DNA of 64,000 nucleotides from Actinomadura violacea (GTDB lineage: Bacteria; Actinomycetota; Actinomycetes; Streptosporangiales; Streptosporangiaceae): assembly GCF_017573465.1 (NCBI RefSeq), contig NZ_JAGEPF010000012.1:186001-250000 (forward strand). The letters run 5' to 3'. Of the stretch, positions 39,909 to 48,979 are shown piece by piece. Under the pieces are notes generated by a model that did not search any database, was not told the DNA's origin, and saw only the letters and a list, made by a program, of their open reading frames with translations. Within the stretch, counting starts at the first letter, position 1; each line of letters begins with the position of its first letter. The translations under genes and the position numbers were made by a program.

Positions 39909-41183
39909 CTAATCGGTCAGCGTCAGCGGCAGCCCGAAGGCGGGGAACAGGTGCGGCTCGAACGAGGTGATCTCCGCGATCAGGCCGTCCTCGATCCGCA
40001 GGACGTCCAGGACCTGCGCCCGGTAGACGCGGGTGCCGGGCCGCTGCACGTAGCCGCCGAGGGCGAGCCGCCCGTTGGCGCGGGTCGGCAGGTGCCGCCA
40101 TCGGCCGATGTACGCGGGTGAGGACGGGTCGAACGTCTGGGAGAGCATGCCGATGATCGCGTCGCGCCCGCCGAACCAGAGCGGGTTCGGCGGCATGGTG
40201 ATGCGGACGTCCGCGCGCAGCATGGCGGTCATCGCGGCCATGTCGCCGTCGATCGCGGCCCGCGCGTAGCGGCCGGCGAGGTCGCGTTCGGCTTCGGACG
40301 GGTCGGTGCCGCGCGCCCATTCGTCACGCCGTTCCGGGAGACGATCCCGCAGGGCGGGCCGGGCCCGTTGCAGGGCGCTGGTCACCGAGGCCACGGTCAG
40401 GCCGAGGGCCTCGGCGGTGTCGGCGGCGGGCCAGCCCAGCACGTCCCGCATGATCAGGACGGCGCGCTGCCTCGGCGGCAGGTGCTGGACGGCGGCGAGG
40501 AAGACCAGCTCCAGCGTCTCCGCCGTCTCCGCCACCGCCTCGGGGTCGTCCGGGAACGGCTGCAGCCAGGGCAGGAACGGCGGCGCGGTCACGCCGTCGG
40601 AGGGCGGGACGGGCGACGGGGCGTACCGCTGCGGGCGGCGCTCGTTGCGGCGCAGGAAGTCCAGGCACGCGTTCGTGGCGATCGTGTAGAGCCAGGTGCG
40701 CAGGCTGGAGCGCCCTTCGAAACCGTCGCGGTTCCGCCACGCCTTGAGCAGGGTCTCCTGGACGAGGTCCTCGGAGTCGTCGTAGGAGCCGACCATCCGG
40801 TAGCAGTGGACCTGCAGTTCGCGCCGGTGCGGTTCGACGAGCCCGGCGAAGTCGATCTCCTGGAGCGGATCCGTCTCGGGTGGATTCGTCACGGGCTCCG
40901 GCGTGACGGATTGCGCCGCGACGCGCGCGATGCGGCGCAGCCGCCCGACCGACGACGACAGTTCCCGCACGTCGGCGTAGAACGGCTCGGGACGGCCCGG
41001 CTCCAGGCCCTTCACGCGCCGTTCGATGTCGGTGATCAGGTCGTGGACGGCGCCGCCGCCGGCCTGCCGCGTCCGGTACGCCTTCTGCCGGCACGCCGCC
41101 GAGCAGTACACCGACGCCCGGCCCGGGCGTCCGTCCGGGCGCGGCAGCGCCTTCCCGCACACCCGGCACGCGCTGTCCGCCAT
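39909..41183 (-). CDS. Zinc-finger / ECF sigma factor / SnoaL fusion protein
   Basis: The 424-residue protein has three parts. Residues 1-40 carry C6-x2-C9 and C27-x3-C31, a small zinc-ribbon-like motif. About 105-285 is an ECF sigma factor (region 2 GSYDDSEDLVQETLLKAWRN; region 4 LPPRQRAVLIMRDVLGWPAADTAEALGLTVASVTSALQRARPAL). About 300-420 is a SnoaL-like domain, as in the SigJ/ECF41-like group, where it modulates sigma activity without a separate anti-sigma factor. The N-terminal zinc finger is not part of the usual layout and may add redox or zinc control. ATG at 41181-41183. The SDR gene follows downstream. Confidence 0.88.
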   Translation of the reverse strand: MADSACRVCGKALPRPDGRPGRASVYCSAACRQKAYRTRQAGGGAVHDLITDIERRVKGLEPGRPEPFYADVRELSSSVGRLRRIARVAAQSVTPEPVTNPPETDPLQEIDFAGLVEPHRRELQVHCYRMVGSYDDSEDLVQETLLKAWRNRDGFEGRSSLRTWLYTIATNACLDFLRRNERRPQRYAPSPVPPSDGVTAPPFLPWLQPFPDDPEAVAETAETLELVFLAAVQHLPPRQRAVLIMRDVLGWPAADTAEALGLTVASVTSALQRARPALRDRLPERRDEWARGTDPSEAERDLAGRYARAAIDGDMAAMTAMLRADVRITMPPNPLWFGGRDAIIGMLSQTFDPSSPAYIGRWRHLPTRANGRLALGGYVQRPGTRVYRAQVLDVLRIEDGLIAEITSFEPHLFPAFGLPLTLTD

Positions 41184-41216
41184 GCGACGAGAGCCTAGGC
41201 CACGTCGCCCGGGCGG

Positions 41217-42440
41217 TCAGGGCGTGCGGCGCAGGAGGAGGAGCGCGACGTCGTCCAACGCCGGCCGGCGGCCGATGAGCGCCGCCATCACCGCGGCGGC
41301 GACCTGCTCGGGCGGGCCCGCGTGGACGGCGCCGCACAGCCGCGCGATGCCGTTGTCGACGGTGTCGTCCCGCCGCTCGACCAGCCCGTCGGTGTAGAAG
41401 CCCAGCAGTGCGCCGGGCGGCAGGTCCAGCGAGGTGGTGGTGCGGGGCGCGGTTCCGTCCAGGCCGATCAGGAGGTCGTGCTTCATGTCGACGGGCTCCG
41501 CCGCGCGTCCCGGCAGGGCGATGACCGGCGGCAGGTGGCCCGCCGAGGACATCCGGACCCGGGCCAGGCCGGGCTCGCACACCGCGTACAGCACGGTGGC
41601 CGTGGCGTCGGGCTCGAAGTGCAGCATCTTCCGGTCGAGCTTGCCGAGCACCTCGCCCGGGTCGGTGGTCTCCAGCGCGTAGGAGCGCAGCGCGCTGCGC
41701 ATCCGGCCCATCACGACGGCCGCGGCCAGCCCGTGCCCGGCCACGTCCCCCATGACGATGCCGATCTCGCCCGCGGGCAGGACGAAGACGTCGTACCAGT
41801 CGCCGCCGACGATCTCCGTGCCGGGACGGTAGCGGGCGGCCGTCTCGATGCCGGGGATCTCCGGGGGCCCGGACGGGATCAGGCTGCGTTGCAGCTCCAG
41901 GGCGCCGGCGCGGTCGGACCGGCTGATCAGCGACTGCACCGTGAGCGCGATGCGCGCGGCCGCGAGCCGCAGGAACTCGGTCTCCTCCGCGGTGAACCGG
42001 CGGGGCGCCAGCGTGCCGACGTGCATGACCCCGACCAGCCGTCCGCCGCCGAGGAGCGGGACGCCGAGCAGGGAGCGCAGCCCCCGCTGGACCAGCAGGG
42101 GGTTGAAGACGTTCGCGTGCGGGACGTCCGGGATGTAGACGGTCCGCCGTTCGGCGGCGACGCGCCCGGCGAACCCCTGGCCGACGGGGACGTGCACCCC
42201 CTGGATGACCTCTTCCTCGATGCCCTGGGCCACCGTGGCCTCCAGGAACCGCCCCTGGCGGTCCAGCAGCAGCACCACGGCGGTGTCCACGGCCAGGATC
42301 TCGCGGACGCGGCCGAGCAGGGCGTCCAGGTGCTCCTCGACGCCCAGGCCGGCGAACGCGTCGTCGGTGATCGCCTGGATGTTCTCGAGCCTGCGGGTGA
42401 GGCTCTCCAGGTCGTCCGCGGGTCTCTCCACCTCGGTCAT
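41217..42440 (-). CDS. GAF domain - SpoIIE/PP2C phosphatase
   Basis: The 407-residue protein has an N-terminal GAF domain (about 20-170; LLGRVREILAVDTAVVLLLDRQGR) and a C-terminal SpoIIE-type PPM phosphatase domain (about 195-405; GGDWYDVFVLPAGEIGIVMGDVAGHGLAAAVVMGRMR, with metal-binding Asp in GDVAGHG). Such proteins dephosphorylate anti-sigma antagonists. There is no transmembrane segment. No RsbW/RsbV genes are adjacent, except for the distant HATPase-like gene at 12358. An inverted repeat spans the region just upstream of its start. Confidence 0.92.
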   Translation of the reverse strand: MTEVERPADDLESLTRRLENIQAITDDAFAGLGVEEHLDALLGRVREILAVDTAVVLLLDRQGRFLEATVAQGIEEEVIQGVHVPVGQGFAGRVAAERRTVYIPDVPHANVFNPLLVQRGLRSLLGVPLLGGGRLVGVMHVGTLAPRRFTAEETEFLRLAAARIALTVQSLISRSDRAGALELQRSLIPSGPPEIPGIETAARYRPGTEIVGGDWYDVFVLPAGEIGIVMGDVAGHGLAAAVVMGRMRSALRSYALETTDPGEVLGKLDRKMLHFEPDATATVLYAVCEPGLARVRMSSAGHLPPVIALPGRAAEPVDMKHDLLIGLDGTAPRTTTSLDLPPGALLGFYTDGLVERRDDTVDNGIARLCGAVHAGPPEQVAAAVMAALIGRRPALDDVALLLLRRTP

Positions 42441-42446
42441 TTTATG

Positions 42447-42470
42447 TGCGATATGTGGCTCCTTATCGCA
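42447..42470. promoter_or_regulatory. Inverted repeat just upstream of the phosphatase gene
   Basis: TGCGATA (42447-42453) and TATCGCA (42464-42470) enclose ten bases that on the minus strand read AGGAGCCACA. The AGGAG is the only ribosome-binding-like sequence before the phosphatase ATG, though 18 bases away. The dyad could be an operator or an RNA hairpin hiding that sequence. Confidence 0.45.
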
Positions 42471-42481
42471 ATTGTCGCAGG

Positions 42482-43588
42482 CTAGGGGAGGTCATTGCCC
42501 TCTGATGGACCGGCGGTTGCGGTGGCGCCGCCGAGGCACTCGCGGACGCATTCGGCGATCTCCAGGTCCTCGCGGGCCGTGACCACCAGGACGCGGACGG
42601 CGGAACCGGGGGCGGTGACGTCGGCGTCGCCGTGGGCGTCCTCGTTGCGGCCGGGGTCGATGGAGACGCCGAGGAAGGCGAGATCCTCGGCGAGGCGGTG
42701 CCGGACGAACGGGTCGTGCTCGCCGACGCCGCCGGTGAACACGAGCGCGTCGAGGCCGCCGAGCGTGGCGGCCATCGCGGCGGCGCAGGCGCGCAGCCGG
42801 TGGTGGTAGACGTCGAGGGCGGCGAGCGCGACGGCGTCGCGGGCCTCGGCGAGTTCGCGGATCTCCCGCATGTCGCCCGTCCCGGTGAGCCCGCGCAGCC
42901 CGGACCGGTTCTCCAGCGCCTCGTTGACCTCGGACGCCTCGATGCCGTGCTTGATCAGCCACAGCGGGATGCCGGGGTCGACGCTGCCCGCGCGCGACGC
43001 CATCACGAGCCCTTCGAGGGGCGTGAAGCCCATCGTCGTGTCGACGGAGCGGCCGTCGGCGACGGCGGCGAGCGACGCGCCCGACCCGAGGTGGCAGATC
43101 ACCGTCCGCGACGGCAGCGCGCCGAGGAGCTCGCGCGTCCGCCGGACGGCGTAGGAGTACGACAGGCCGTGGAAGCCGTAGCGACGCAGGCCGAACCGCT
43201 CGCGCCACTCGGCGGGCAGCGCGTAGGTCGCGGCGGCGTCCGGCAGGGTCGCGTGGAAGGCGGTGTCGAAGCACGCCACGGCCGGGACGCCCGGCAGCGC
43301 GCCGGTGACCTCCGACAGCGCGTGCAGCGACGCGGGCTGGTGCAGCGGCGCGAGGTCGGCGAGCGCCTCCAGGCGTTCGGTGACCTTCGCGTCGACGGCG
43401 ACGGGCTCGGTGAAGTCCGTGCCGCCGTGCACGAACCGGACGCCGACCGCGTCCGGTTCCGGCATGTCCGCGACCATCGGCGCGACCTCGTGGCGGGCGC
43501 CGGCGTTCTCGGTGACGACGGTGCCGTCCGGGTCGACCATGCTCAGCTTGAGGCTGCTCGACCCCGGGTTCACGGTGAGGATGCGCAT
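42482..43588 (-). CDS. ackA: Acetate kinase
   Basis: The 368-residue protein is an acetate kinase, interconverting acetyl-phosphate + ADP and acetate + ATP. Conserved motifs: NPGSSSLK at the N-terminus, FDTAFH near 107-112, GFHGLSYSYA, HLGSGAS and FTGGVGEHD. It is a little shorter than the usual 395-400 residues, with no motif lost. It lies 27 bases after the phosphoketolase gene on the same strand, an operon that turns ketose phosphates into acetate and ATP. Confidence 0.95.
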   Translation of the reverse strand: MRILTVNPGSSSLKLSMVDPDGTVVTENAGARHEVAPMVADMPEPDAVGVRFVHGGTDFTEPVAVDAKVTERLEALADLAPLHQPASLHALSEVTGALPGVPAVACFDTAFHATLPDAAATYALPAEWRERFGLRRYGFHGLSYSYAVRRTRELLGALPSRTVICHLGSGASLAAVADGRSVDTTMGFTPLEGLVMASRAGSVDPGIPLWLIKHGIEASEVNEALENRSGLRGLTGTGDMREIRELAEARDAVALAALDVYHHRLRACAAAMAATLGGLDALVFTGGVGEHDPFVRHRLAEDLAFLGVSIDPGRNEDAHGDADVTAPGSAVRVLVVTAREDLEIAECVRECLGGATATAGPSEGNDLP

Positions 43589-43615
43589 CGCGGGCCTTCC
43601 TGGTAGGGGTCTGCT

Positions 43616-45988
43616 TCAGTAAGGCCAGGTCCAGTCGCGGACCTCGGGCGCGTCCTCGCCGTGCTCGCGCGTGTGAGCGCGCAGGGCGAGGCGCTGGTCG
43701 GCCATGCGCTGGCGGATGTGGGCGACGCGGCCGCCGAGGGACGGGACGCGGTCGATGACGTCCATGACGAGGTGGAAGCGGTCCAGGTCGTTCAGCATCA
43801 CCATGTCGAACGGCGTGGTCGTCGTGCCCTCCTCCTTGTAGCCGCGGACGTGCAGGTGGTCGTGGCCGTGGCGGCGGTAGGCGAGCCGGTGGATCAGGTA
43901 CGGGTAGCCGTGGAACGCGAAGATGACCGGTCTGTCGGTGGTGAAGAGCGCGTCGTACTCCCGGTCGGGCAGCCCGTGCGGATGCTCGGTGTCGGGCTCC
44001 ATCCGCATCAGGTCCACCACGTTCACCACCCGGACGCGCAGGTCGGGGAAGAGCTGGCGGAGGATGTCGACGGCCGCGAGCGTCTCCAGCGTCGGGATGT
44101 CGCCCGCGCACGCCATCACGACGTCGGGATCGGCGCCGCCGTCGGTGGAAGCCCACTCCCAGATGCCGATGCCGCGCGTGCAGTGCGCGACCGCCTGGTC
44201 CATCGGCAGCCAGTTCAGCGCCGGCTGCTTGCCCGCGACGATGACGTTGACGTAGTCGCGCGACCGCAGACAATGGTCGCCGACCGACAGCAGCGTGTTC
44301 GCGTCCGGCGGCAGGTACACCCGGACGATCTCCGGCTTCTTGTTCATGACCACGTCGAGGAAGCCCGGATCCTGGTGGGTGAAGCCGTTGTGATCCTGCC
44401 GCCACACATGCGACGACAGCAGGTAGTTCAGCGACGCGATCGGTCGCCGCCACGGGAGCCGCCGCGTCACCTTGAGCCACTTCGCGTGCTGGTTGAACAT
44501 CGAGTCGACGATGTGGACGAACGCCTCGTAGCTGTTGAACAGGCCGTGCCGCCCGGTCAGCAGGTAGCCCTCCAGCCAGCCCTGGCACAGGTGCTCGCTG
44601 AGCACCTCCATGACCTGCCCGTGCGGCGACTGGTGCTCGTCGGTCGGCAGCCGCTCGCCCTCGAAGACCCGGTCGGTCGCCTCGAACACCTCGCCGAGCC
44701 GGTTGGACGCGGTCTCGTCCGCCCCCATGATCCGGAAGTTGGCGGGGTTGCCCTTCACCACGTCCCGCAGGAACGTGCCGAACACGCGAGTGGCCTCGGA
44801 CGTCGTCGTCCCCGGCTTGCCGACCGGGACGGCGTAGTCGCGGAAGTCGGGCAGCTTCAGCGGGCGCAGCAGCAGCCCGCCGTTGGCGTGCGGGTTCGCG
44901 CTCATCCTGCGGTCGCCCACGGGCGCCTGGTCCGTGAGCGCGGGGAACGGGCGTCCCTCCTCGTCGAACAGCTCGTCCGGACGGTAGGAGCGCAGCCACT
45001 CTTCGAGCAGCGCGAGATGCTCGGGATCGTCGCGGACGCCGGTGAGCGGCACCTGGTGCGCGCGCCACGTGTTCTCGACCGGCAGCCCGTCGACCACCTT
45101 CGGCCCCGTCCAGCCCTTCGGCGACCGCAGGATGATCATCGGCCAGCGGTGCCGCTCGGTGTCTCCGCCGTCGCGGGCGGCCCGCTGGATGCCGCTGATC
45201 TCATCCAGCGCCCGCTCCAGCGCGACGGCCATCTTCCGGTGCATCGACTCGGGCTCGTCCCCGCTGACGATGATCGGCTGGTACCCGTAGCCGTCCATCA
45301 GCTGGACGAGCTCCTCCTCGGAGATTCGCGCCGGCACCGACGGGTTCGCGATCTTGTAGCCGTTGAGGTGCAGGATCGGCAGGACCGCCCCGTCGCGCAC
45401 CGGGTCCAGGAACTTGTTCGAGTGCCACGACGCCGCGAGGGGCCCGGTCTCCGCCTCGCCGTCGCCGACGATGCACGCCACGACCAGGTCCGGGTTGTCG
45501 AACGCCGCACCGTACGCGTGCGCGAGCGAGTAGCCCAGCTCGCCGCCCTCATGGATCGACCCGGGCGTCTCCGGCGCGACGTGGCTCGGGATGCCGCCGG
45601 GGAACGAGAACTGCCGGAACAGCCGCTCCATGCCAGGCCCGTCCCGCGACACGTCCGGGTACACCTCGCTGTAGGTGCCCTCCAGCCACGCGTTCGCGAC
45701 CGCCGCCGGCCCGCCGTGCCCCGGCCCCATGATGTAGATCATGTCGAGGTCGCGCGCCCTGATGACCCGGTTCAGATGCGCATAACAGAAGTTCAGGCCG
45801 GGCGAGGTGCCCCAGTGGCCGAGCAGCCGCGGCTTGATGTCGCGCCGCCGCAGCGGCTCCCGCAACAGGGGGTTGCTCAAGAGATAGATCTGCCCGACCG
45901 AAAGGTAATTCGCGGCTCTCCAGTACGCGTCGATCCGCCGGACCTCGTCGTCGGGCAGGGGGGTGGACGCGGTGACGGCCTCGGTCAT
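43616..45988 (-). CDS. xfp: Xylulose-5-phosphate/fructose-6-phosphate phosphoketolase
   Basis: The 790-residue protein is a TPP-dependent phosphoketolase that splits xylulose 5-phosphate (and perhaps fructose 6-phosphate) to acetyl-phosphate plus an aldose phosphate. Motifs include GHWGTSPGLNF, YIMGPGHGGPA, GELGYSLAHAYGAAFDNPD and the TPP motif VGDGEAETGPLAASWHSNKFL. Length matches the family exactly. ATG at 45986-45988. First gene of an operon with acetate kinase. Substrate preference cannot be judged by eye. Confidence 0.96.
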   Translation of the reverse strand: MTEAVTASTPLPDDEVRRIDAYWRAANYLSVGQIYLLSNPLLREPLRRRDIKPRLLGHWGTSPGLNFCYAHLNRVIRARDLDMIYIMGPGHGGPAAVANAWLEGTYSEVYPDVSRDGPGMERLFRQFSFPGGIPSHVAPETPGSIHEGGELGYSLAHAYGAAFDNPDLVVACIVGDGEAETGPLAASWHSNKFLDPVRDGAVLPILHLNGYKIANPSVPARISEEELVQLMDGYGYQPIIVSGDEPESMHRKMAVALERALDEISGIQRAARDGGDTERHRWPMIILRSPKGWTGPKVVDGLPVENTWRAHQVPLTGVRDDPEHLALLEEWLRSYRPDELFDEEGRPFPALTDQAPVGDRRMSANPHANGGLLLRPLKLPDFRDYAVPVGKPGTTTSEATRVFGTFLRDVVKGNPANFRIMGADETASNRLGEVFEATDRVFEGERLPTDEHQSPHGQVMEVLSEHLCQGWLEGYLLTGRHGLFNSYEAFVHIVDSMFNQHAKWLKVTRRLPWRRPIASLNYLLSSHVWRQDHNGFTHQDPGFLDVVMNKKPEIVRVYLPPDANTLLSVGDHCLRSRDYVNVIVAGKQPALNWLPMDQAVAHCTRGIGIWEWASTDGGADPDVVMACAGDIPTLETLAAVDILRQLFPDLRVRVVNVVDLMRMEPDTEHPHGLPDREYDALFTTDRPVIFAFHGYPYLIHRLAYRRHGHDHLHVRGYKEEGTTTTPFDMVMLNDLDRFHLVMDVIDRVPSLGGRVAHIRQRMADQRLALRAHTREHGEDAPEVRDWTWPY

Positions 45989-46083
45989 GGCGCGGTCCCT
46001 TCATGGATCGGCATACGCCCGGAAAGGACCACGTCCCCTCGATGGGCCCCCTCAACCCCGCGCGCCGCACGGCGGCGGGGCCT

Positions 46084-47610
46084 TCAGCGGACGCGGGGGA
46101 GGGTGAAGGGGCAGGGGCCGTCGCCGCGCAGGCCGCCGCCCGGGCCGGCCTCGATGAGCTGCGCCTCGCCGAAGTCCTCGTCCTCCGCCGCCGCCCGGAC
46201 GACGTGCCCGTAGCCGGGCAGGCGGCGCCCCCACGCGGCCGGGGCGCCGGCCTGCAGGTCGAGCCGGATCGGGGTGTCGCCCTGCGGCGCCTCGAACGGC
46301 CCGAGCCCCCCGGCGAGCCGCCAGCGGGGCGCGGCGAGCGCGTCGCGCGGCGGCGCGCCGCGCAGCAGCCGGACAAGGATCTGCAGCGCGACCTGCGGCT
46401 GGATCCCGCCGCCCGGGCAGCCGAGCACCGCGCGGAACGTGCCATCGGGACGCGTCGCGAGCACCGGGATGAGCGTGTGCGGCGGGCGGCGCCCTGGCCC
46501 GTACTCGGCGGGCGAACCGGGCGCCAGCGTGAACCCGGCGCCGCGGTTGTGGAGGTTGATCCCGGTTCCGGGTTCGACGAGGAGGGAGCCGAGACCGGTG
46601 CCGTTCGACTGCTGCAGCGCGATCGCCATGCCCCGGTCGTCCACGACGCAGACGCAGGCGGCGTCGCCGGGCGGGACCGTGGCGCGCCGCCGCCGGTGCC
46701 GGGCCGGGTCGATCGCGGCGCGCAGCGCGGCGAGGCGGTCCGGGCGCAGCGGCGCGGCGTCCGCGGCGTCCGCGGCCTCGCCCGAGGCGGCCAGCACCGA
46801 CTCGGCGAGCAGGTGCGGCCAGCCGGGGTCGGCGGGGTCCGGCAGGTCGAACCCGGCGGCGAGCGCGAGGGCGGCGAGCAGCACGTGGCCCGGCGACGTC
46901 GGCGGGGCCGTCCACACGTCGTGCCCGAACGCGCGGACGCCGAGCGGCCGCACCCACGCGGCGCAGGGCTCGGCGAGGTCGGACGGCGCGAACAGGCCGC
47001 GTCCGAGGCGGAGCAGCCCGTCGCCGAATTCGCCCTGGTAGAACCCGTCGCGGCCGGCCGCGACGACGGCCCGCAGCGCGCGGGCGATGCCCGGCCGCTT
47101 CACCTGCTCGCCGGGACGGACCGGCCACGCGAGCCCGTCCCCGGCCGGGGCGTCCCGGCAGGCCGCGACGAGTCCCGGCGAGGCGGTGAAGCCCCGCTCG
47201 GCGTGCAGCACCGCCGACCTCAGCACCTCCGCGAGCGGCGTCCGGCCGTGCCGGGCGTGCAGCGCGAGCCAGCCGTCCACGCAGCCGGGGACGGTCACCG
47301 ACCGGACGTCGTGCCGGACCGGCATCCGCCGGCGGCCCTCCGCGCGGAGCGCTCCCGCGTCGGCGCCCGACCCGGCGCGTCCGGCGGCGTCCAGCGCGGC
47401 GGGCGGGCCCGGGCCGTCCTGGACCAGCGCGAACAGGTCGCCGCCCAGGCCGCAGCGGTGCGGTGCGACCACCGCCAGCACCGCGTTCGCCGCCACCGCC
47501 GCGTCGGCCGCGGACCCGCCGGCCCGCAGGATCGCCAGGCCCGCCGAGGACGCTCTGTGGTCGGCCGTGCAGATCATCGCCCGGTCGGCCGTACCGGTGA
47601 TCTGCTCCAC
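46084..47610 (-). CDS. Gamma-glutamyltransferase-like protein lacking the nucleophile threonine
   Basis: The 508-residue protein has the GGT fold (GGSAADAAVAANAVLAVVAPHRCGLGGDLF at the N-terminus; SVTVPGCVDGWLALHARHG; RRPPHTLIPVLATRPDG, GCPGGGIQPQVALQILV). At the autoprocessing site, where GGTs have GD-Thr, the sequence is GDAAC (315-319): Ala317 replaces the catalytic Thr (codon at 46660-46662). Self-cleavage and normal transferase activity should be lost, unless Cys319 acts. There is no signal peptide, unlike exported GGTs. GTG start at 47608-47610. The LacI gene lies upstream on the same strand, separated by two strong hairpins. Confidence 0.85.
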   Translation of the reverse strand: MEQITGTADRAMICTADHRASSAGLAILRAGGSAADAAVAANAVLAVVAPHRCGLGGDLFALVQDGPGPPAALDAAGRAGSGADAGALRAEGRRRMPVRHDVRSVTVPGCVDGWLALHARHGRTPLAEVLRSAVLHAERGFTASPGLVAACRDAPAGDGLAWPVRPGEQVKRPGIARALRAVVAAGRDGFYQGEFGDGLLRLGRGLFAPSDLAEPCAAWVRPLGVRAFGHDVWTAPPTSPGHVLLAALALAAGFDLPDPADPGWPHLLAESVLAASGEAADAADAAPLRPDRLAALRAAIDPARHRRRRATVPPGDAACVCVVDDRGMAIALQQSNGTGLGSLLVEPGTGINLHNRGAGFTLAPGSPAEYGPGRRPPHTLIPVLATRPDGTFRAVLGCPGGGIQPQVALQILVRLLRGAPPRDALAAPRWRLAGGLGPFEAPQGDTPIRLDLQAGAPAAWGRRLPGYGHVVRAAAEDEDFGEAQLIEAGPGGGLRGDGPCPFTLPRVR

Positions 47611-47711
47611 GCTCTTGACGGTAGTTGCCGGAGCGGCGGGCCGAAAGGCCCAGATGGCGGGCGTTGTCAGCGGACCTGACCGGCCGCCCGGGGCGCAGTG
47701 AGGGCCGGGGA

Positions 47712-47822
47712 GGCCACGGCGGCGGGTGCGCGCCTACAGACCGCGCCGCCGTGGCCCCGTCCCCCCACCCGGCTGTGGCAGGCACCGGTTACAGGGGCGG
47801 CGGCCGTCGCGGCCGCCGCCCC
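47712..47822 (-). terminator. Two strong tandem hairpins between the LacI-type and GGT-like genes
   Basis: Hairpin A: GGCCACGGCGGCG (47712-47724) with CGCCGCCGTGGCC (47744-47756), a perfect 13-bp stem and 19-base loop. Hairpin B: GGGGCGGCGGCCG (47794-47806) with CGGCCGCCGCCCC (47810-47822), a perfect 13-bp stem and 3-base loop. CCGGTT (47785-47790) and AACCGG (47834-47839) can extend B. They follow the LacI stop on the minus strand and probably end that transcript; they may also form a structured leader for the GGT-like gene. Confidence 0.6.
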
Positions 47823-47893
47823 GCCCCCCAGCGAACCGGCTGGGAACGCCTCCACAAGGTGCGATGAAGCCTGCCGCGTACCGGCGCGTAGGT

Positions 47894-48958
47894 TCACGCG
47901 TCCGGCGGACGCGTCGCCGAACGGTCGGTCTCCTGCGACGAGCGGCCGTCGTGGCCGCTCCCAGGCCCCGCGGACGAGGCCCGGACGGCCAGCGACGGGG
48001 CGAGCCGCACGGATTCGGCGGGCTCGCCGCCGAGCAGCCGCAGCAGCAGCCCGACCGCCCGGCGGCCCATCTCGGCCATCGGGGACCGGACGCTGGTCAG
48101 CGGCACCGGCAGCTCGGCGGCGAGCGGGGTGTCGTTGAACCCGGCGACGGCGATGTCGGCGCCGAGCCGCAGCCCGGCGTCGCGGGCGGCGCCGGCCGCG
48201 CCGATGGCGGCGAAGTCGTTCACCGCGAAGATCGCGGTGGGCCGGTGCGGCAGCAGCGCGGTCGCGGCGGCGCGGCCCCCGGCGGTGTCGAACCCCGAGT
48301 GCTCGACGAGCGGCTCGGGCGCGCCCGCGTCCCGGTAGGCGGCGAGGAACCCGGCGGTCCGGTCGGCGCCGGTGCTGGCGTGCGGGGGGCCGGCGACCAC
48401 CGCGGCGCGCTCGTGGCCGAGGGCGAGGAAGTGCTCGGCGACCAGCCGGCCGCCGAGGACGTCGTCGCAGGTCGCCGACGGGAACCCGGGCGCGCGCCGG
48501 TTGACCAGCACGAACGGGGTGCCCCTGGCGGCGGTCTCGGTGAGCAGCCGGCCGTCCAGGTGCGCGTCGCCGAAGATCATCCCGTCGACCCGGCGGGCGA
48601 GCACCATCTCGGTGCGGGCGCGCTGCGTCGCGGGGTCGTCGCGGGTGTTGGTGACGAACGCCGACAGCCCGTGCCCGGCGGCCTCGTCCTCGATGCCCTC
48701 GTAGATCGTGGCGAGCACGAGGTCCGACAGCCGCGGCACGAGCACGCCGATCAGGTTGCTGCGGCTGGTGCGCAGGCTGGTCGCGTGCGGGTTCGGCCGG
48801 TAGCCGAGTTCGGCGGCGAGGCGCCGGATGCGCTCGGCGGTCTCGCCGGACGCGGCGCGCGCGCCGTCCTCGGCCCGCGCGTTCAGGACCCGGGACACGG
48901 TCGAGACGTGCACGCCGAGCCGGTCGGCGATCGCGCGGAGCGTCACGGGCCTGTCCAT
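47894..48958 (-). CDS. LacI family transcriptional regulator, amidase-linked
   Basis: The 354-residue protein has a LacI helix-turn-helix (VTLRAIADRLGVHVSTVSRVLNARAEDGARAASGETAERIRRLAAELGYRPNPHATSLR) and a periplasmic-binding-protein-like sensor (IGVLVPRLSDLVLATIYEGIEDEA; AVNDFAAIGAAGAARDAGLRLGADIAVAGFND). ATG at 48956-48958. The disordered Ser/Arg tail is not part of the fold. It diverges from an amidase operon; the 14-bp palindrome between them is the expected operator. The LacI ligand may be an amide or ester handled by that operon. Confidence 0.93.
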   Translation of the reverse strand: MDRPVTLRAIADRLGVHVSTVSRVLNARAEDGARAASGETAERIRRLAAELGYRPNPHATSLRTSRSNLIGVLVPRLSDLVLATIYEGIEDEAAGHGLSAFVTNTRDDPATQRARTEMVLARRVDGMIFGDAHLDGRLLTETAARGTPFVLVNRRAPGFPSATCDDVLGGRLVAEHFLALGHERAAVVAGPPHASTGADRTAGFLAAYRDAGAPEPLVEHSGFDTAGGRAAATALLPHRPTAIFAVNDFAAIGAAGAARDAGLRLGADIAVAGFNDTPLAAELPVPLTSVRSPMAEMGRRAVGLLLRLLGGEPAESVRLAPSLAVRASSAGPGSGHDGRSSQETDRSATRPPDA

Positions 48959-48979
48959 CGGGGGAGATCATCCTCCGGC

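Noticed and set aside
42482..45988. Phosphoketolase-acetate kinase pair as a novel pathway
   Set aside because: The pair is a well-known bacterial operon; annotated but not unusual.
47711..47893. Possible cobalamin-type riboswitch before the GGT-like gene
   Set aside because: Words such as CCTGCCACAGCC looked suggestive, but the B12 box and conserved core order could not be matched; the hairpins are better explained as terminators.
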